Below are positions 35,906-45,039 of a stretch of DNA of 64,000 bases, one piece after another (position 1 is the first letter of the stretch; every line of letters starts with the position of its first letter). Made by a program: the position numbers and the translations under genes. Origin of the DNA: Vogesella sp. XCS3 (GTDB taxonomy: Bacteria; Pseudomonadota; Gammaproteobacteria; Burkholderiales; Chromobacteriaceae). Below the pieces are notes generated by a model. The model had not been told where the DNA came from, did no database searches, and saw only the letters and a list, made by a program, of their open reading frames with translations. Location: the NCBI RefSeq assembly GCF_020616155.1, contig NZ_CP085530.1, positions 2,602,501 to 2,666,500 of the forward strand. Direction: 5' to 3'.

Positions 35906-36922
35906 ATGAACTTGCGCTTTCCTGCCCCTTTACAGCCCGGTGACACGCTTGCACTGTGCGCGGTGTCCTCCGGTGTGCCGGAAGTGATGCACGCCCGTCT
36001 GGATGCCTCTATCGCCGCGCTGCGCGCTGCCGGCTACCTGGTGGTAGAAGGCGACACCCTGCGCCGGCAAGAAAAAAACGCCAGCGCCAGCGCTGCCACC
36101 CGTCTGGCCGAGCTCAACCACTTTCTGTACGACCCTGCCATTAAGGCCGTTCTGCCGCCCTGGGGCGGCGAGCTGGCCATGCAGCTGCTGGCCGGGCTGG
36201 ACTGGCCAAGGTTGGCCGCATTACCGCCCAAATGGCTATGCGGTTTTTCCGATATTTCCACGCTGGCGGTGCCGCTGACCCTGCGCGCCGGCTGGGCCAC
36301 ACTGCACAGCCCGAATGTGTTTGATATCAGCCACCCGGATCGCCAAAGCGAAATGCAAGCGCTGTGGTACAGCTGGCAGCACGGTTTGCCGCCCCGCCAG
36401 CAGGCCTTTACGCACTTTTGGCCGTTTGGCGACCCCGGTGTGGCCAAAAGCAGCCGCGTGCGTGTGGCGGGGGCGGCGCAGGCCAGCATGAGCGGGCGCC
36501 TGATCGGCGGCTGCCTGGATACGCTGTCGCGCCTGGCCGCCACGCCTTATTTCGACCTGCAAGCCTGGCGCGGCCAACCCGTGTTGCTGTACCTGGAAAA
36601 CTGCGAACTGGCCCCGTGCGAGCTCGCTCGCGCCCTGACCGCCATGCGGCTGACCGGGATATTCGACGGCCTGGCCGGCTTGATACTGGGGCGCAGCAGC
36701 GGCCCCGAGGCACAACAGGCACACGAGCTGCAGTACGAAGAAGCCGTCATGCAAGCGCTAGGCGACCTGCCCTGCCCGCTGGTACTGGATGCCGATATCG
36801 GCCACGTGCCCCCGCAATGGACGCTGATGAACGGTGCCTGGGCCACGCTGCACGTACAGCATGGCCACGCCACCCTGGAACAGTACTACCACCCCGCCAC
36901 TACCGCAGGAGATACACCATGA
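35906..36922 (+). CDS. S66 family peptidase (LD-carboxypeptidase / MccF-like)
   Basis: Serine peptidase of the LdcA/MccF group: LD-carboxypeptidases trim tetrapeptides in murein recycling, and MccF types inactivate microcin C. Seen: [18 protein letters not shown], nucleophile motif GFSDIS with S115, catalytic Glu in YLENCE (about 228-233) and His in [11 protein letters not shown] (about 303). 338 residues, normal. Cytoplasmic, with no signal peptide. Its stop overlaps the start of the YiaA-like gene by 4 bases. Which subgroup it belongs to needs a tree. Confidence 0.87.
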   Translation: MNLRFPAPLQPGDTLALCAVSSGVPEVMHARLDASIAALRAAGYLVVEGDTLRRQEKNASASAATRLAELNHFLYDPAIKAVLPPWGGELAMQLLAGLDWPRLAALPPKWLCGFSDISTLAVPLTLRAGWATLHSPNVFDISHPDRQSEMQALWYSWQHGLPPRQQAFTHFWPFGDPGVAKSSRVRVAGAAQASMSGRLIGGCLDTLSRLAATPYFDLQAWRGQPVLLYLENCELAPCELARALTAMRLTGIFDGLAGLILGRSSGPEAQQAHELQYEEAVMQALGDLPCPLVLDADIGHVPPQWTLMNGAWATLHVQHGHATLEQYYHPATTAGDTP

Positions 36923-37362
36923 AACCCCGCATCGCCCCGCCCTCGGCCGCCTTTGTCGGCGTGTCCTGGGTCGCCTTGTTTGCCGGCATGCTTACCTACC
37001 TTGTCGGGCTGTGGAACGCCACCATGCCGCTGAACGAAAAAGGCTATTACTTCACCGTGCTGCTGTACGGCCTGTTTGCCGCCGTGTCTCTGCAAAAAAG
37101 CGTGCGCGACCGGCTGGAGAACATCGCCGTCAGCGGGATTTACTATGGCCTGTGCTGGTTGTCGGTGGGCATCAGCCTGTTGCTACTGGGTGTGGGCTTG
37201 TGGAACGCCACCTTGCTGGGCAGCGAAAAAGGCTTTTACGCCATGGCCTATCTGCTGAGCCTGTTTGCGGCGGTGGCGGTACAGAAAAATACCCGCGACC
37301 AGCTGGCCAGCCAGCCCGAGCCTGGCAGCTTTGTGCCGGAACATGACGGGGAGCAGTCGTGA
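36919..37362 (+). CDS. YiaA-like inner membrane protein with two YiaAB two-helix domains
   Basis: 147 residues, two repeats of a helical hairpin: [20 protein letters not shown] with a following [13 protein letters not shown], and [20 protein letters not shown] with [13 protein letters not shown]. Each repeat carries the WNA...EKGYY/FY signature of the YiaAB family. Ribosome site AGGAG before the ATG. Coupled to the S66 peptidase gene upstream and, through a GTGA overlap, to the acetyltransferase downstream. The function of the family is unknown. Confidence 0.88.
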   Translation: MKPRIAPPSAAFVGVSWVALFAGMLTYLVGLWNATMPLNEKGYYFTVLLYGLFAAVSLQKSVRDRLENIAVSGIYYGLCWLSVGISLLLLGVGLWNATLLGSEKGFYAMAYLLSLFAAVAVQKNTRDQLASQPEPGSFVPEHDGEQS

Positions 37363-37862
37363 GCATCGTGCTGCGTGACGCTACCGCCTTTGACGCGGAC
37401 AGCGTGCAGGCGCTGCTGTTCGACCACGGCCCCAATCCCTGGAACTGGCTGCCACCGGAAGGTGTGGCGCGGACCATCCAGCAGCTGGTGGCCGGCCTGG
37501 CTGGCGCCGTGCTGGCCGAGGACGGCAGCGTGCTGGTAGGGGCGGTGCTGTACCGCCATGCCGACCCCTACCCCAGCCTGCGGCCCGACGATATCAGCCC
37601 GCCGCAGTGCAGCTATATCGTGGAGGCGGTAGTGCACCGCGACTACGCCGGCCAGGGTATCGGCGCCCGCTTGCTGAACAGCGTGTGCCAGAAGCTGGCA
37701 GCACAGGGCCAAGCCTGGGTGGTAGCCGACCGCCACGAAGAAAACGGCCCGTCTGCCAGCATGATGCGCAAAGCCGGCTTGCAACAGCTGGGCGTATACG
37801 ACGACCCGGCGCGCCGCCCCCACGGCAGCGGCCGTACCGCGGTGTGCGGGCGCCGCCTGTAG
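37359..37862 (+). CDS. GNAT family N-acetyltransferase
   Basis: 167 residues with GTG start at 37359 that overlaps the preceding stop by 4 bases; GGGGAG lies upstream. Seen: [20 protein letters not shown], the acetyl-CoA-binding motif A, followed by [20 protein letters not shown] (motif B). The substrate is unknown. Last gene of a three-gene operon with the S66 peptidase and YiaA-like protein. Confidence 0.88.
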   Translation: MSIVLRDATAFDADSVQALLFDHGPNPWNWLPPEGVARTIQQLVAGLAGAVLAEDGSVLVGAVLYRHADPYPSLRPDDISPPQCSYIVEAVVHRDYAGQGIGARLLNSVCQKLAAQGQAWVVADRHEENGPSASMMRKAGLQQLGVYDDPARRPHGSGRTAVCGRRL

Positions 37863-37875
37863 CAGGCCGTACCCA

Positions 37876-37918
37876 AAAGCAAAGCGGCCAGGCTGTTATC
37901 GCCTGGCCGCTTTGCTTT
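37876..37918. terminator. Bidirectional terminator, 18-bp perfect stem
   Basis: AAAGCAAAGCGGCCAGGC (37876-37893) pairs perfectly with 37901-37918 around a 7-base loop, between convergent acetyltransferase and rsmE genes. A- and T-rich ends serve both directions. Confidence 0.9.
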
Positions 37919-37929
37919 ACCTGGTGGGG

Positions 37930-38658
37930 CTATACGCTGTAATCGCCCCACACCGTCTGGATGGCACCGACTGCCGCCAGTGCCGCCGTTTCGGTGCGCA
38001 GGATGCGCGGCCCCAGTTTCAGCGGCGTCCAGCCTGCGCTAATGGCTTGCTGCTCTTCGGCGGCCGATAGCCCGCCTTCCGGCCCGGCCATCAACCACGC
38101 CTGCTGCGGCGCACGGGCGATGTCTACCAGCTTTTGCGTACCCAGCGGTGACAGCAGCAAGTGGGCGTCGGCCGGTGGCAAGCTGGCCAGCCACTGTTTC
38201 AGCGTCAGGATGGGGCGTACCTCGGGTACGGTGTTGCGGCCACTTTGCTCGCAGGCGGCAATCACGATCTCCTGCCAGCGCTGCACACGCTTGTCGGCGC
38301 GGTCGCCGGCCAGTTTGACGATGCTGCGTTCGGTGGCCAGTGGCTGGAAGGCGCTCACGCCCATTTCCACGCCTTTTTGCAGGGTGAATTCCATGCGGTC
38401 GCCGCTGGAAATCGCCTGCGCCAGGCCCAGCCATACCGGGGATTCGCGGCTGGTGTCGTCAAATGCCGTAATCGTGCAGCTAACGTCGCGTTTTGCCAGC
38501 TCGGTAACGGTGGCGTGGTATTCGCCGCCTCGGCCGTTAAACAGCGTAATGGCATCCCCTTCGCGCAGGCGCAAAACCTGCACATGGCGCACCACCGTAT
38601 CCGGCAGCGCCAGGGTTTGCCCGGCAGCCAGAGCAATATCTATAAAAAACCTTGGCAT
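37930..38658 (-). CDS. rsmE: 16S rRNA m3U1498 methyltransferase RsmE
   Basis: SPOUT methyltransferase modifying U1498 of 16S rRNA. Seen: PRFFIDIAL at the N-terminal PUA-like domain, HVQVLRLREGDAITLFNGRG, and C-terminal knot motifs AWLMAGPEGGLSAAEE and LKLGPRILRTETAALAAVGA. 242 residues from ATG 38658, normal. Divergent from the phosphatase gene. Widely conserved housekeeping gene. Confidence 0.95.
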   Translation of the reverse strand: MPRFFIDIALAAGQTLALPDTVVRHVQVLRLREGDAITLFNGRGGEYHATVTELAKRDVSCTITAFDDTSRESPVWLGLAQAISSGDRMEFTLQKGVEMGVSAFQPLATERSIVKLAGDRADKRVQRWQEIVIAACEQSGRNTVPEVRPILTLKQWLASLPPADAHLLLSPLGTQKLVDIARAPQQAWLMAGPEGGLSAAEEQQAISAGWTPLKLGPRILRTETAALAAVGAIQTVWGDYSV

Positions 38659-38773
38659 GGTGTGTTGATCGTTCGTGTTGATAACGGTATTTTGCTTGGT
38701 TTGCTGCACGTGCAACAACATAAACATTACACGGTGGTAAGCGGGCCTGCCCGCAGCGCGAGAGGAGAGATGG

Positions 38774-39565
38774 ATGCAAGTGGTCGATCAGGTAATACAG
38801 GTCGTACGCGACGTGGCCCGTTACGAGGTCATGCCGCGCTTTTTGCGCGTGGGCAAGACGCGCAAAGAGGACGGCTCGCTGTTTACCGAAGCCGATCTGG
38901 CCTGCCAGCAGGTACTGCAGCAGCGCCTGCCTGCCATCCTGGCCTACCCGGTGTTAGGCGAAGAAATGACTGTGGCCGAACAGGACGCCCTGTGGGCGGC
39001 CAACCAGGCCGGCCTGTGGGTGGTCGACCCGATCGACGGCACCACCAACTTTGTGAACGGCCTGCCCTACTTTGCCGTATCGGTAGCGCTGATGATCAAT
39101 GGCGTCAGCGAGCTGGGCGTGATCTACAACCCGGTGTCCGACGAAATGTTCTACGCCCGCCGCGGCTGCGGTGCCTACCTGAACGGGCAGCGCCTGCCGC
39201 TGAAAACGGTGGCCAACAGCATGGGCGACGCCATCGCTGCTGTCGAAATCAAATACCTGCGCTCCGGCAAGCTGGCGGCGCGCATGGGGAGTGTGGCGCC
39301 GTTCGGCAGCCAGCGCAGCATGGGTTCCAGCACGCTGGACTGGTGCTTCTTGGCAGCCGGCCGCTACGACATCTACCTGCACGGCGGCCAGCGCCTGTGG
39401 GACTACGCCGCCGGTGCGGTGATCCTGGAAGAGGCCGGCGGGCGCATCGCCAGCCTGAATACCGACGACTACTGGGCCGACACCATCTGGAAGCGCTCCG
39501 CTATCGCCGCGCTGAACCCCGAGCTGTTTGCACAGTGGCACAAGTGGGTGCGCGCCAACCAGTAA
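38774..39565 (+). CDS. Inositol monophosphatase family phosphatase
   Basis: Mg-dependent, Li-sensitive phosphatase of the IMPase/CysQ/SuhB fold. Seen: metal ligands GEE (about 62-64), DPIDGTTNFVNG (D85, D88), and LWDYAAGAVILEEAGG with the third Asp. 263 residues, typical. Strong ribosome site AGAGGAGAG. The substrate may be inositol phosphate, PAP or a sugar phosphate; the sequence does not decide. Followed by a hairpin built from two uptake words. Confidence 0.92.
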   Translation: MQVVDQVIQVVRDVARYEVMPRFLRVGKTRKEDGSLFTEADLACQQVLQQRLPAILAYPVLGEEMTVAEQDALWAANQAGLWVVDPIDGTTNFVNGLPYFAVSVALMINGVSELGVIYNPVSDEMFYARRGCGAYLNGQRLPLKTVANSMGDAIAAVEIKYLRSGKLAARMGSVAPFGSQRSMGSSTLDWCFLAAGRYDIYLHGGQRLWDYAAGAVILEEAGGRIASLNTDDYWADTIWKRSAIAALNPELFAQWHKWVRANQ

Positions 39566-39585
39566 GCAGCGCTTGTTAAAAAAAG

Positions 39586-39617
39586 AAGCGGCCAACCTTG
39601 GGCAAGGTTGGCCGCTT
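39586..39617. terminator. Uptake-word hairpin after the phosphatase gene
   Basis: AAGCGGCCAACCTT and AAGGTTGGCCGCTT form a perfect 14-bp stem with a 4-base loop, 20 bases past the stop. Each arm carries the 9-base core of the uptake word. A T-run lies on the minus-strand side. Confidence 0.75.
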
Positions 39618-39655
39618 GGCCTTTGGCAGAGCGTTTAGCTCGATGAGCAAAACAA

Positions 39656-39681
39656 AACAGCCAGGCAGTTGCCTGGCTGTT
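39656..39681 (-). terminator. Terminator of the OmpA-VWA operon
   Basis: AACAGCCAGGCA and TGCCTGGCTGTT form a 12-bp stem. On the minus strand it continues TTTTGTTTTG, a good T-run, 33 bases past the stop of the VWA-like gene. Confidence 0.85.
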
Positions 39682-39713
39682 GGCATGCACCCGGTGTGTA
39701 TTGGCAGTGAGCG

Positions 39714-40529
39714 TTACTGCACCGGGTTCAGCAGGGCGGGTTTACCGAATTCAACCAGTTTAGCGTGACTCTTGTAGAAATATTGCTGCCAGAAGCCCTC
39801 TAGCGCTTGCATGGTTTTCGGGTCGCGATAGCTGCCCTTTGCATCTTCCACGACCAAGCCCGCCCCCATCACGTAGACGCGGGCACCGCCGAAATCTGCC
39901 AGCATGTTGTTGCTCTGGGCATTTTTCAGCTCGGTCGCCACGTCCAGCTGGCGTACCCCCTGCTTGCTGTAGAAGCTGCTGATGCTGGAGTTTTCCAGCA
40001 TGTCGGAGCTGAGCAAGATCACCTTGTTCTTGGCCGAAGAGGCTTTCACTTTGACGGCGACTTCCTTCAGGGTGGACAAGATGTCAGACCGGCTTACCCC
40101 GTTGCTGCTACCCGCCAGTGCACTGGACAGCGCATCACCCAGTAGTTTGCTACCAGCTTGCTGTTGCTGTTTCAGGCATTGGTCAAATGCCTGTAGCTGT
40201 GGTTTGCCGGTATCGGCGCGTTGCGCTTCCGGCAAGGGTGAACTAAAGCTGGCACTCGTCAGTACGCTAGCGTAATGGCCTTGGGTATAGGCAGAAAACT
40301 GTGTGACCGAAAATGCATTGCCCGGTTTGATAAATGGGCGAATGTTTTCTACCAGCGAGGCGCGTAAGGCCTTGTCCAGTACGACGGTCTGGTCAATGAC
40401 GATGAACAGTTCACTGTCTGTCTTGGTGGCCGGTGCGCTGATGTTTACCGCCTCGTAGCAGCTTTTCAGGGCATTTTGCGATGCGCAGGCAGCACCGCTA
40501 AGCAGGGTAAGGGCAATGAGTTTTTTCAT
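39714..40529 (-). CDS. Secreted von Willebrand factor A-like protein
   Basis: 271 residues with a short signal peptide (MKKLIALTLLSGAACA). The rest resembles a VWA fold by its pattern: SELFIVIDQT at the first strand, where a MIDAS DxSxS would be, though here DQT lacks the two serines; and NKVILLSSDMLENSS near the middle. Metal binding may be lost. Third gene of a leftward operon, 14 bases after the membrane-protein gene. I do not recognise a named family. Probably a periplasmic partner of the other two products. Confidence 0.65.
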   Translation of the reverse strand: MKKLIALTLLSGAACASQNALKSCYEAVNISAPATKTDSELFIVIDQTVVLDKALRASLVENIRPFIKPGNAFSVTQFSAYTQGHYASVLTSASFSSPLPEAQRADTGKPQLQAFDQCLKQQQQAGSKLLGDALSSALAGSSNGVSRSDILSTLKEVAVKVKASSAKNKVILLSSDMLENSSISSFYSKQGVRQLDVATELKNAQSNNMLADFGGARVYVMGAGLVVEDAKGSYRDPKTMQALEGFWQQYFYKSHAKLVEFGKPALLNPVQ

Positions 40530-40543
40530 ATGGTTTCCCCCGG

Positions 40544-42109
40544 TTACAGCAAGTCATTCAGCTCGGCGTTTTGAGCTTCACGCGCACGGCGTGCTGCGTC
40601 GTCCTTGCGTTGTTTCAACGCGGCAGTAATGTCTTTGCGCAGGGTTTCCGGCTGACTATTAATCCACTCCAGTTTTTCTTCTTTGCTGTCCAGCCTATCC
40701 AGGTGAGCCAGTACTTCATCCAGTGTCAGCGGCAAGGTTGTTGCGGCAGCAGGCTCGGCAAAGTCCAGCGCCGGTTCTGCAGGAGCGGCATGTGCAACGG
40801 GCGCTGCTGCTGCCAGTGGCTGGCGTTCAATGTCACGGCGTGCGCTGGTCTGTACACGTTCGTCACGGCGGTTATCGGTGGCTTCTGCGCGGCGTTCTGC
40901 CAGGAACTGGGCAAAGGTTTTGTTGTTTTCCTTGGCTTTCACATCACGGATTTTCATGATGCGTTGCTGTAGCTCTGCCAGCATCGCCTGGGCGGTATTG
41001 CGGATTTCTTCGTAGTGGGCGCGTACATCGGCGTAGGTGGCATAGCGGCCGTTGCCGATGGCTTTGTAGGCTTTTTCACTTTCCTCGCCGGCAAAACCGT
41101 ATTTGTAGCCGAACAGTGTGCCCAGAATCTGCAAGAACACAAAAATGAAGGCCAGTACGATGAAGGTGCCCCAGCCACCTTTCTTGTCGGTAGCGATGCC
41201 TTCCTTCACACCCTCGCTGACGGCTTTGTCGTGCATGGCTTTATCGGCATCGGGTACCTGCAGCTCGCCATTGGCTACCGCGTTCAGCGGGTCTGCAGCA
41301 GCAGACGGTTGTTCTACCAGGCTGCTCATGGCCGGGTTCATGGTTTCTTGCAGTAACTGTTTATCCAGTACCTGTCCACGGACATAGGTAGCACCTACGG
41401 CCACCGACAGTACCAACAGTGCTGTGGTGATCATGATCTTGTAGCTGGGATATTTGTGCTCGAAACGGTTGAGCATGCGCGAGTAGGCAGGCTGGCCTGC
41501 ATCGCTATCCTGTGGCATGTCCAGCGATACTTTGTCGCCGTACAGGTCGGTTTTTTGTCCCGACTCCTGCCATTCGCGGCGCGCACTCTTAATTTTGCTG
41601 GAAGCGTACATCTCGTGGCCGGCCCAGTGGGTAAACGCCACCAGCATGACCGAAATCAGAAAGGCAATACCGTAGGCGCCGGTTTGTTGCAGGTTTTCGC
41701 TGGCACCGGGAATGGTGTAGCCAGCGAGCACATAGGAGAACCCCATCGCTTCGACAAATACCAGCATGCAAACCAGTACCCACAGCAGTGGCGGCATGTT
41801 TTTGCGGCTGTTTTCCGTTGCAAGGCGCAGGTAGGTTTTTTTCTCGTTGAAATCATGCTCGTCCTGGATTTGCATGAATCTCATGTAGTCGTGGCACAGG
41901 ATGCGTTCTGCACGGCTCCAGCCGTCTTCATCCTTGCCGCTACGGTCGCGTGCCAAGGCGGCAAGCTTGCCCACCAGTGGGGCTTTGTACCAGGTGTTCA
42001 ACCACCACCATTTTACTTTTTCCCAAAGCAGGGCAATGGCGGCCAGTGCCAGCAGCAGGCTGACAAGACTCCAGGCCAGGGCTGGCGAGGCGGCAAAAAA
42101 TGCTTGCAT
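40544..42109 (-). CDS. Five-helix inner membrane protein of unknown function
   Basis: 521 residues. Hydrophobic segments at about 9-29, 105-128, 144-163, 224-244 and 316-336; a long charged helical tail (about 345-420) that may form a coiled coil; an Ala/Pro-rich linker (about 428-460); and a charged end. Lys/Glu content is high outside the membrane. No enzymatic motif. It lies 9 bases after the OmpA-type gene and 14 bases before the VWA-like gene, so the three proteins are likely made together. It could be the inner-membrane anchor of a trans-envelope complex. Confidence 0.7.
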   Translation of the reverse strand: MQAFFAASPALAWSLVSLLLALAAIALLWEKVKWWWLNTWYKAPLVGKLAALARDRSGKDEDGWSRAERILCHDYMRFMQIQDEHDFNEKKTYLRLATENSRKNMPPLLWVLVCMLVFVEAMGFSYVLAGYTIPGASENLQQTGAYGIAFLISVMLVAFTHWAGHEMYASSKIKSARREWQESGQKTDLYGDKVSLDMPQDSDAGQPAYSRMLNRFEHKYPSYKIMITTALLVLSVAVGATYVRGQVLDKQLLQETMNPAMSSLVEQPSAAADPLNAVANGELQVPDADKAMHDKAVSEGVKEGIATDKKGGWGTFIVLAFIFVFLQILGTLFGYKYGFAGEESEKAYKAIGNGRYATYADVRAHYEEIRNTAQAMLAELQQRIMKIRDVKAKENNKTFAQFLAERRAEATDNRRDERVQTSARRDIERQPLAAAAPVAHAAPAEPALDFAEPAAATTLPLTLDEVLAHLDRLDSKEEKLEWINSQPETLRKDITAALKQRKDDAARRAREAQNAELNDLL

Positions 42110-42118
42110 GATGTTCTC

Positions 42119-43999
42119 TTATAGCGATTTTGGTTGGAAAGGAGCGATCAGGGTGCTGCCTTGGCTGTCGTAAAGAATTAACCCGCTTTGTGCTTCACGC
42201 CCGCCGTTTACCGGTAGCAGGACATCCATGCACTGCAGGTTTTTTCCCTTACCGGTAAACATGCGATACAGGATGCCTTTGTCACCCCGGTAGGTATTTA
42301 CCTGGGGGGTGAAACTGAGGGTGGCTTGCGGGTTTTTGTTACGGGTCGGGTCGTAGTCTTTGTAGACATTGACTTGTGGCAATACATCAACCATGGCGCT
42401 GTCACGTAGCAGGCTGACTCTGTTCAGTACCACCAGGTGGCCATTCACTTTGTCGGCCCACGTTGTGCCATACAGACCTGGCAGATGCTCACTTTTGGCG
42501 TAGACCTTGCCGTCTTTCAGCTGCTTTACGTTACCGCTGACGCGTGGACGGTCGCGGTTGCAGCTTTGCAAGATGGCCATATCACTGGCGTAGGCCTTGC
42601 CAATAAAGCTGAAGCCAGCCTGGTCGCTGACTTGCTTGCCGATACTCAGCATATTGTTGCGGTCGTTGGCCGGCTGGCCGCCGAAATTGATGCTTTCTGC
42701 CGTGTTGGCCACAACCGGTACGGGCTTTTTGCTTGGTGTGCTCGTCGGTTGTGCAGGTTTTTTTGTGGCGGCAGGTGCTTGGGCTACGGGGGGAATGCCA
42801 TCCGTGCTCTTGCCAGGGCCGGCAGCATGGTTGGCTACACTGCCTGTGCTTTTGCCCGCAGAAGGGGGGCCATTGCCAACATCCTGCTTGTTTGGTGTAG
42901 GGGCTACCGGTTTGCTGGCAGTTTGCACCGGGCGTTTGGCAGTTTCTGTGGCTACTGTGTGGCTGCTGTTGTTAGCCGGGTTGCCAGCGTTGGCCACGGC
43001 ACTGGGTTCTATGCTGGTGTTGGCCGCTTTATCACCGGTACCGGGGGATGTACGGATTTTGGTATTGGCGACTTTCGTTTTCTGTACCGGTGCATCATCA
43101 GGCTGTACTGCTTCCGCCTGTACTGCGCTCTCTGCTTCAATCCGATAGAAAGACAAATTAGGGCGGCGCCCAGCGAGGTAACTTTGCAAGGCGGCTTCAT
43201 CGTTGACATCAATGATCTCAACACGGCGGTTGGCTTGCCGCCCATCGGCACTATTGTTATCGGCTGCCGGTAGGGTTTCACCTGCGCCTTGGTATAACAA
43301 ATTGCCATCCGGCACCCCGGCTTCGCGGAACAGCGCAGCCACGGCTCGCGCGCGCCGTTCGGATAATTCGGCATTGTTGGCCGACTCCCCCGTGTCATCC
43401 GTATGACCGACTAGCAGGATTTTCTTGTCGCTTAGCTGTTTGCGTAGCGCCTGTTTTTCGTTTTCAGTCGCATTTGGCTTCAGGTTATCCAGCTGGACCG
43501 ACAAGCTGTATTGGCGTGCGATTTCGGTAAAGTACTTGCGAGCCGGTGCGCTGAGCACATCGGAGCCGCTGGCAAAGTGGCCATTCTGGGTATTTTCCGG
43601 CAGGGTAATCGCCAGACCTATCGGTTCGGCTTGGCCCTCGACGGAAATAGGTGTGGCATGCAGGCGGATATGGTAACGCTCGGCAATCTTGTGCAGTTCA
43701 CAGCGTCGTTGGTCGATATTCTTGCCGACAAACCAGCCACTGGCCGCTACGGCACCAGCACCCAGCATCGCGCCCGTCAGCAGTGCTTTTTTGCTATCCC
43801 CACCTGTCGCTTTACTGATAATGACACCCAAACCGGTGCCTACCACCGCCCCTGCCGCCAGGCCGATATTACGGGCATTGTTGGAGCAAGGGTCTTCACT
43901 GGCAAAGGTGTCGCTAACGGTCTGGCGAATAGGTTGTAGCGTGCTGCAGCCATTCATCAGCAGGGTACTGCTGATGACGACGGAGAGCGTTTTCTTCAT
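42119..43999 (-). CDS. OmpA-domain lipoprotein with unique C-terminal domain
   Basis: 626 residues. Lipobox LMNGC (Cys18) predicts lipid attachment. Next come a glycine-zipper-like hydrophobic region (about 45-98), an OmpA peptidoglycan-binding domain (about 140-272) with LVGHTDDTGE and NAELSERRARAVAALFREAG, a Pro/Thr/Ala/Lys-rich linker (about 290-440), and a C-terminal domain (about 445-626) with no match I know, containing a two-Cys pattern (SCNRDRP and LQCMD). First gene of the three-gene operon. OmpA domain and lipid anchor place it at the outer membrane and cell wall; the rest is unassigned. Confidence 0.8.
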   Translation of the reverse strand: MKKTLSVVISSTLLMNGCSTLQPIRQTVSDTFASEDPCSNNARNIGLAAGAVVGTGLGVIISKATGGDSKKALLTGAMLGAGAVAASGWFVGKNIDQRRCELHKIAERYHIRLHATPISVEGQAEPIGLAITLPENTQNGHFASGSDVLSAPARKYFTEIARQYSLSVQLDNLKPNATENEKQALRKQLSDKKILLVGHTDDTGESANNAELSERRARAVAALFREAGVPDGNLLYQGAGETLPAADNNSADGRQANRRVEIIDVNDEAALQSYLAGRRPNLSFYRIEAESAVQAEAVQPDDAPVQKTKVANTKIRTSPGTGDKAANTSIEPSAVANAGNPANNSSHTVATETAKRPVQTASKPVAPTPNKQDVGNGPPSAGKSTGSVANHAAGPGKSTDGIPPVAQAPAATKKPAQPTSTPSKKPVPVVANTAESINFGGQPANDRNNMLSIGKQVSDQAGFSFIGKAYASDMAILQSCNRDRPRVSGNVKQLKDGKVYAKSEHLPGLYGTTWADKVNGHLVVLNRVSLLRDSAMVDVLPQVNVYKDYDPTRNKNPQATLSFTPQVNTYRGDKGILYRMFTGKGKNLQCMDVLLPVNGGREAQSGLILYDSQGSTLIAPFQPKSL

Positions 44000-44148
44000 T
44001 TGATAATTATTTGTCAGAAACGGGAACTAATTATTAATGCATTTTATGCCAATAGACAATGACGATTGCAAAATTTGGCAATCTGCAAAATAAATCAGTT
44101 TGTTCTGATGTCCTAACCACCAAGAAGCATGCTGGGGCTACTACTTGT

Positions 44149-45039
44149 TTAGCGCCCCAGCAACAGCACGGTGCCGGCTACGCTGATGGCGGCACCCAGC
44201 CAACCCAGCAGCGGCGGTGCCTGCCGCGTCACCGCCCACAGCATAGGCAGGATCAGCACCGGGCTGAGCGCCGACAGCATGCCCACGGTGGCCACGTTGC
44301 CGCCTTGCAGCGCCACCATGATCAGCGTCATGCCCAGCCCCAGTGCCACCAGGCCGTTTAGCGCCAGCTGGGCCAGCATGCGCGGGGTGGGCGGGTTGGC
44401 CATGCGCGCCAGGCGGCTGCCACTGGCCCACAGCAGCCAGTTGGCCGCACAGCCTATCGCCATGCGTAGCGCGCTGGCGGTGAGCGGGTCCAGCCCGCTG
44501 GCCATGGCCGGTTTGGCAAAGAAGGTGCCGCATGCCTGGCACAGCGCGGCGGCCAGGCCCAGCGCCACACCAGCTTTCACACCGTGGCTTTGTTCCCAGT
44601 GGTGGGTGCTGCCGTCGCGGCGGCCAAACGCCACCGCCACCAGTACGCCGCCAAACACCAGCACGCTACCGGCCAGCGCCTGCAGGCTGAGCGCCTCGCC
44701 CAGCAGCAGCACGCCCAGCGCCACCGAAAACACCGAGTGGGTGGCAAACAGCAGGCCGGTGCGGCGCGGGCCTAGCCGGTTCATGGCGGCGAACATCAGC
44801 GCATCGCCCAGAAAGATGCCGAACAGCGCCGACAACGTCAGCGGCAGCAGCGCGGCGGCGTGCAGTGTGGCCCAGCCACCCAGCGCCAGGCTGGCGCTGC
44901 CCAGTAGTACGGTGAGGAAGCTCAGCCGCAGCCGGCTGAAGGCAAACGGCCCAAAGTGGCGCGCCGGGGTGGCGCCGATCAGGCCGCCTGCGGCCCAGCA
45001 GGTGGCGGCGCCGACGGCGGCCAGGTCGTACAGCAGCAT
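44149..45039 (-). CDS. EamA/DMT-family transporter
   Basis: 296 residues, ten predicted helices in two EamA repeats. Seen: VGAATCWAAGGLIG at the start, RLGPRRTGLLFATHSVFSVA and LLGEALSLQALAGSVLVFGG in repeat one, GMLSALSPVLILPMLWAVTR in repeat two. Its ATG shares one base with the MarR stop, so it is translated with that regulator. A second EamA gene is divergent. The substrate is unknown. Confidence 0.88.
   Translation of the reverse strand: MLLYDLAAVGAATCWAAGGLIGATPARHFGPFAFSRLRLSFLTVLLGSASLALGGWATLHAAALLPLTLSALFGIFLGDALMFAAMNRLGPRRTGLLFATHSVFSVALGVLLLGEALSLQALAGSVLVFGGVLVAVAFGRRDGSTHHWEQSHGVKAGVALGLAAALCQACGTFFAKPAMASGLDPLTASALRMAIGCAANWLLWASGSRLARMANPPTPRMLAQLALNGLVALGLGMTLIMVALQGGNVATVGMLSALSPVLILPMLWAVTRQAPPLLGWLGAAISVAGTVLLLGR

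Noticed and set aside
39714..43999. Zorya-type anti-phage system
   Set aside because: An OmpA domain is present, but no MotA-like ZorA, helicase or nuclease gene accompanies it.
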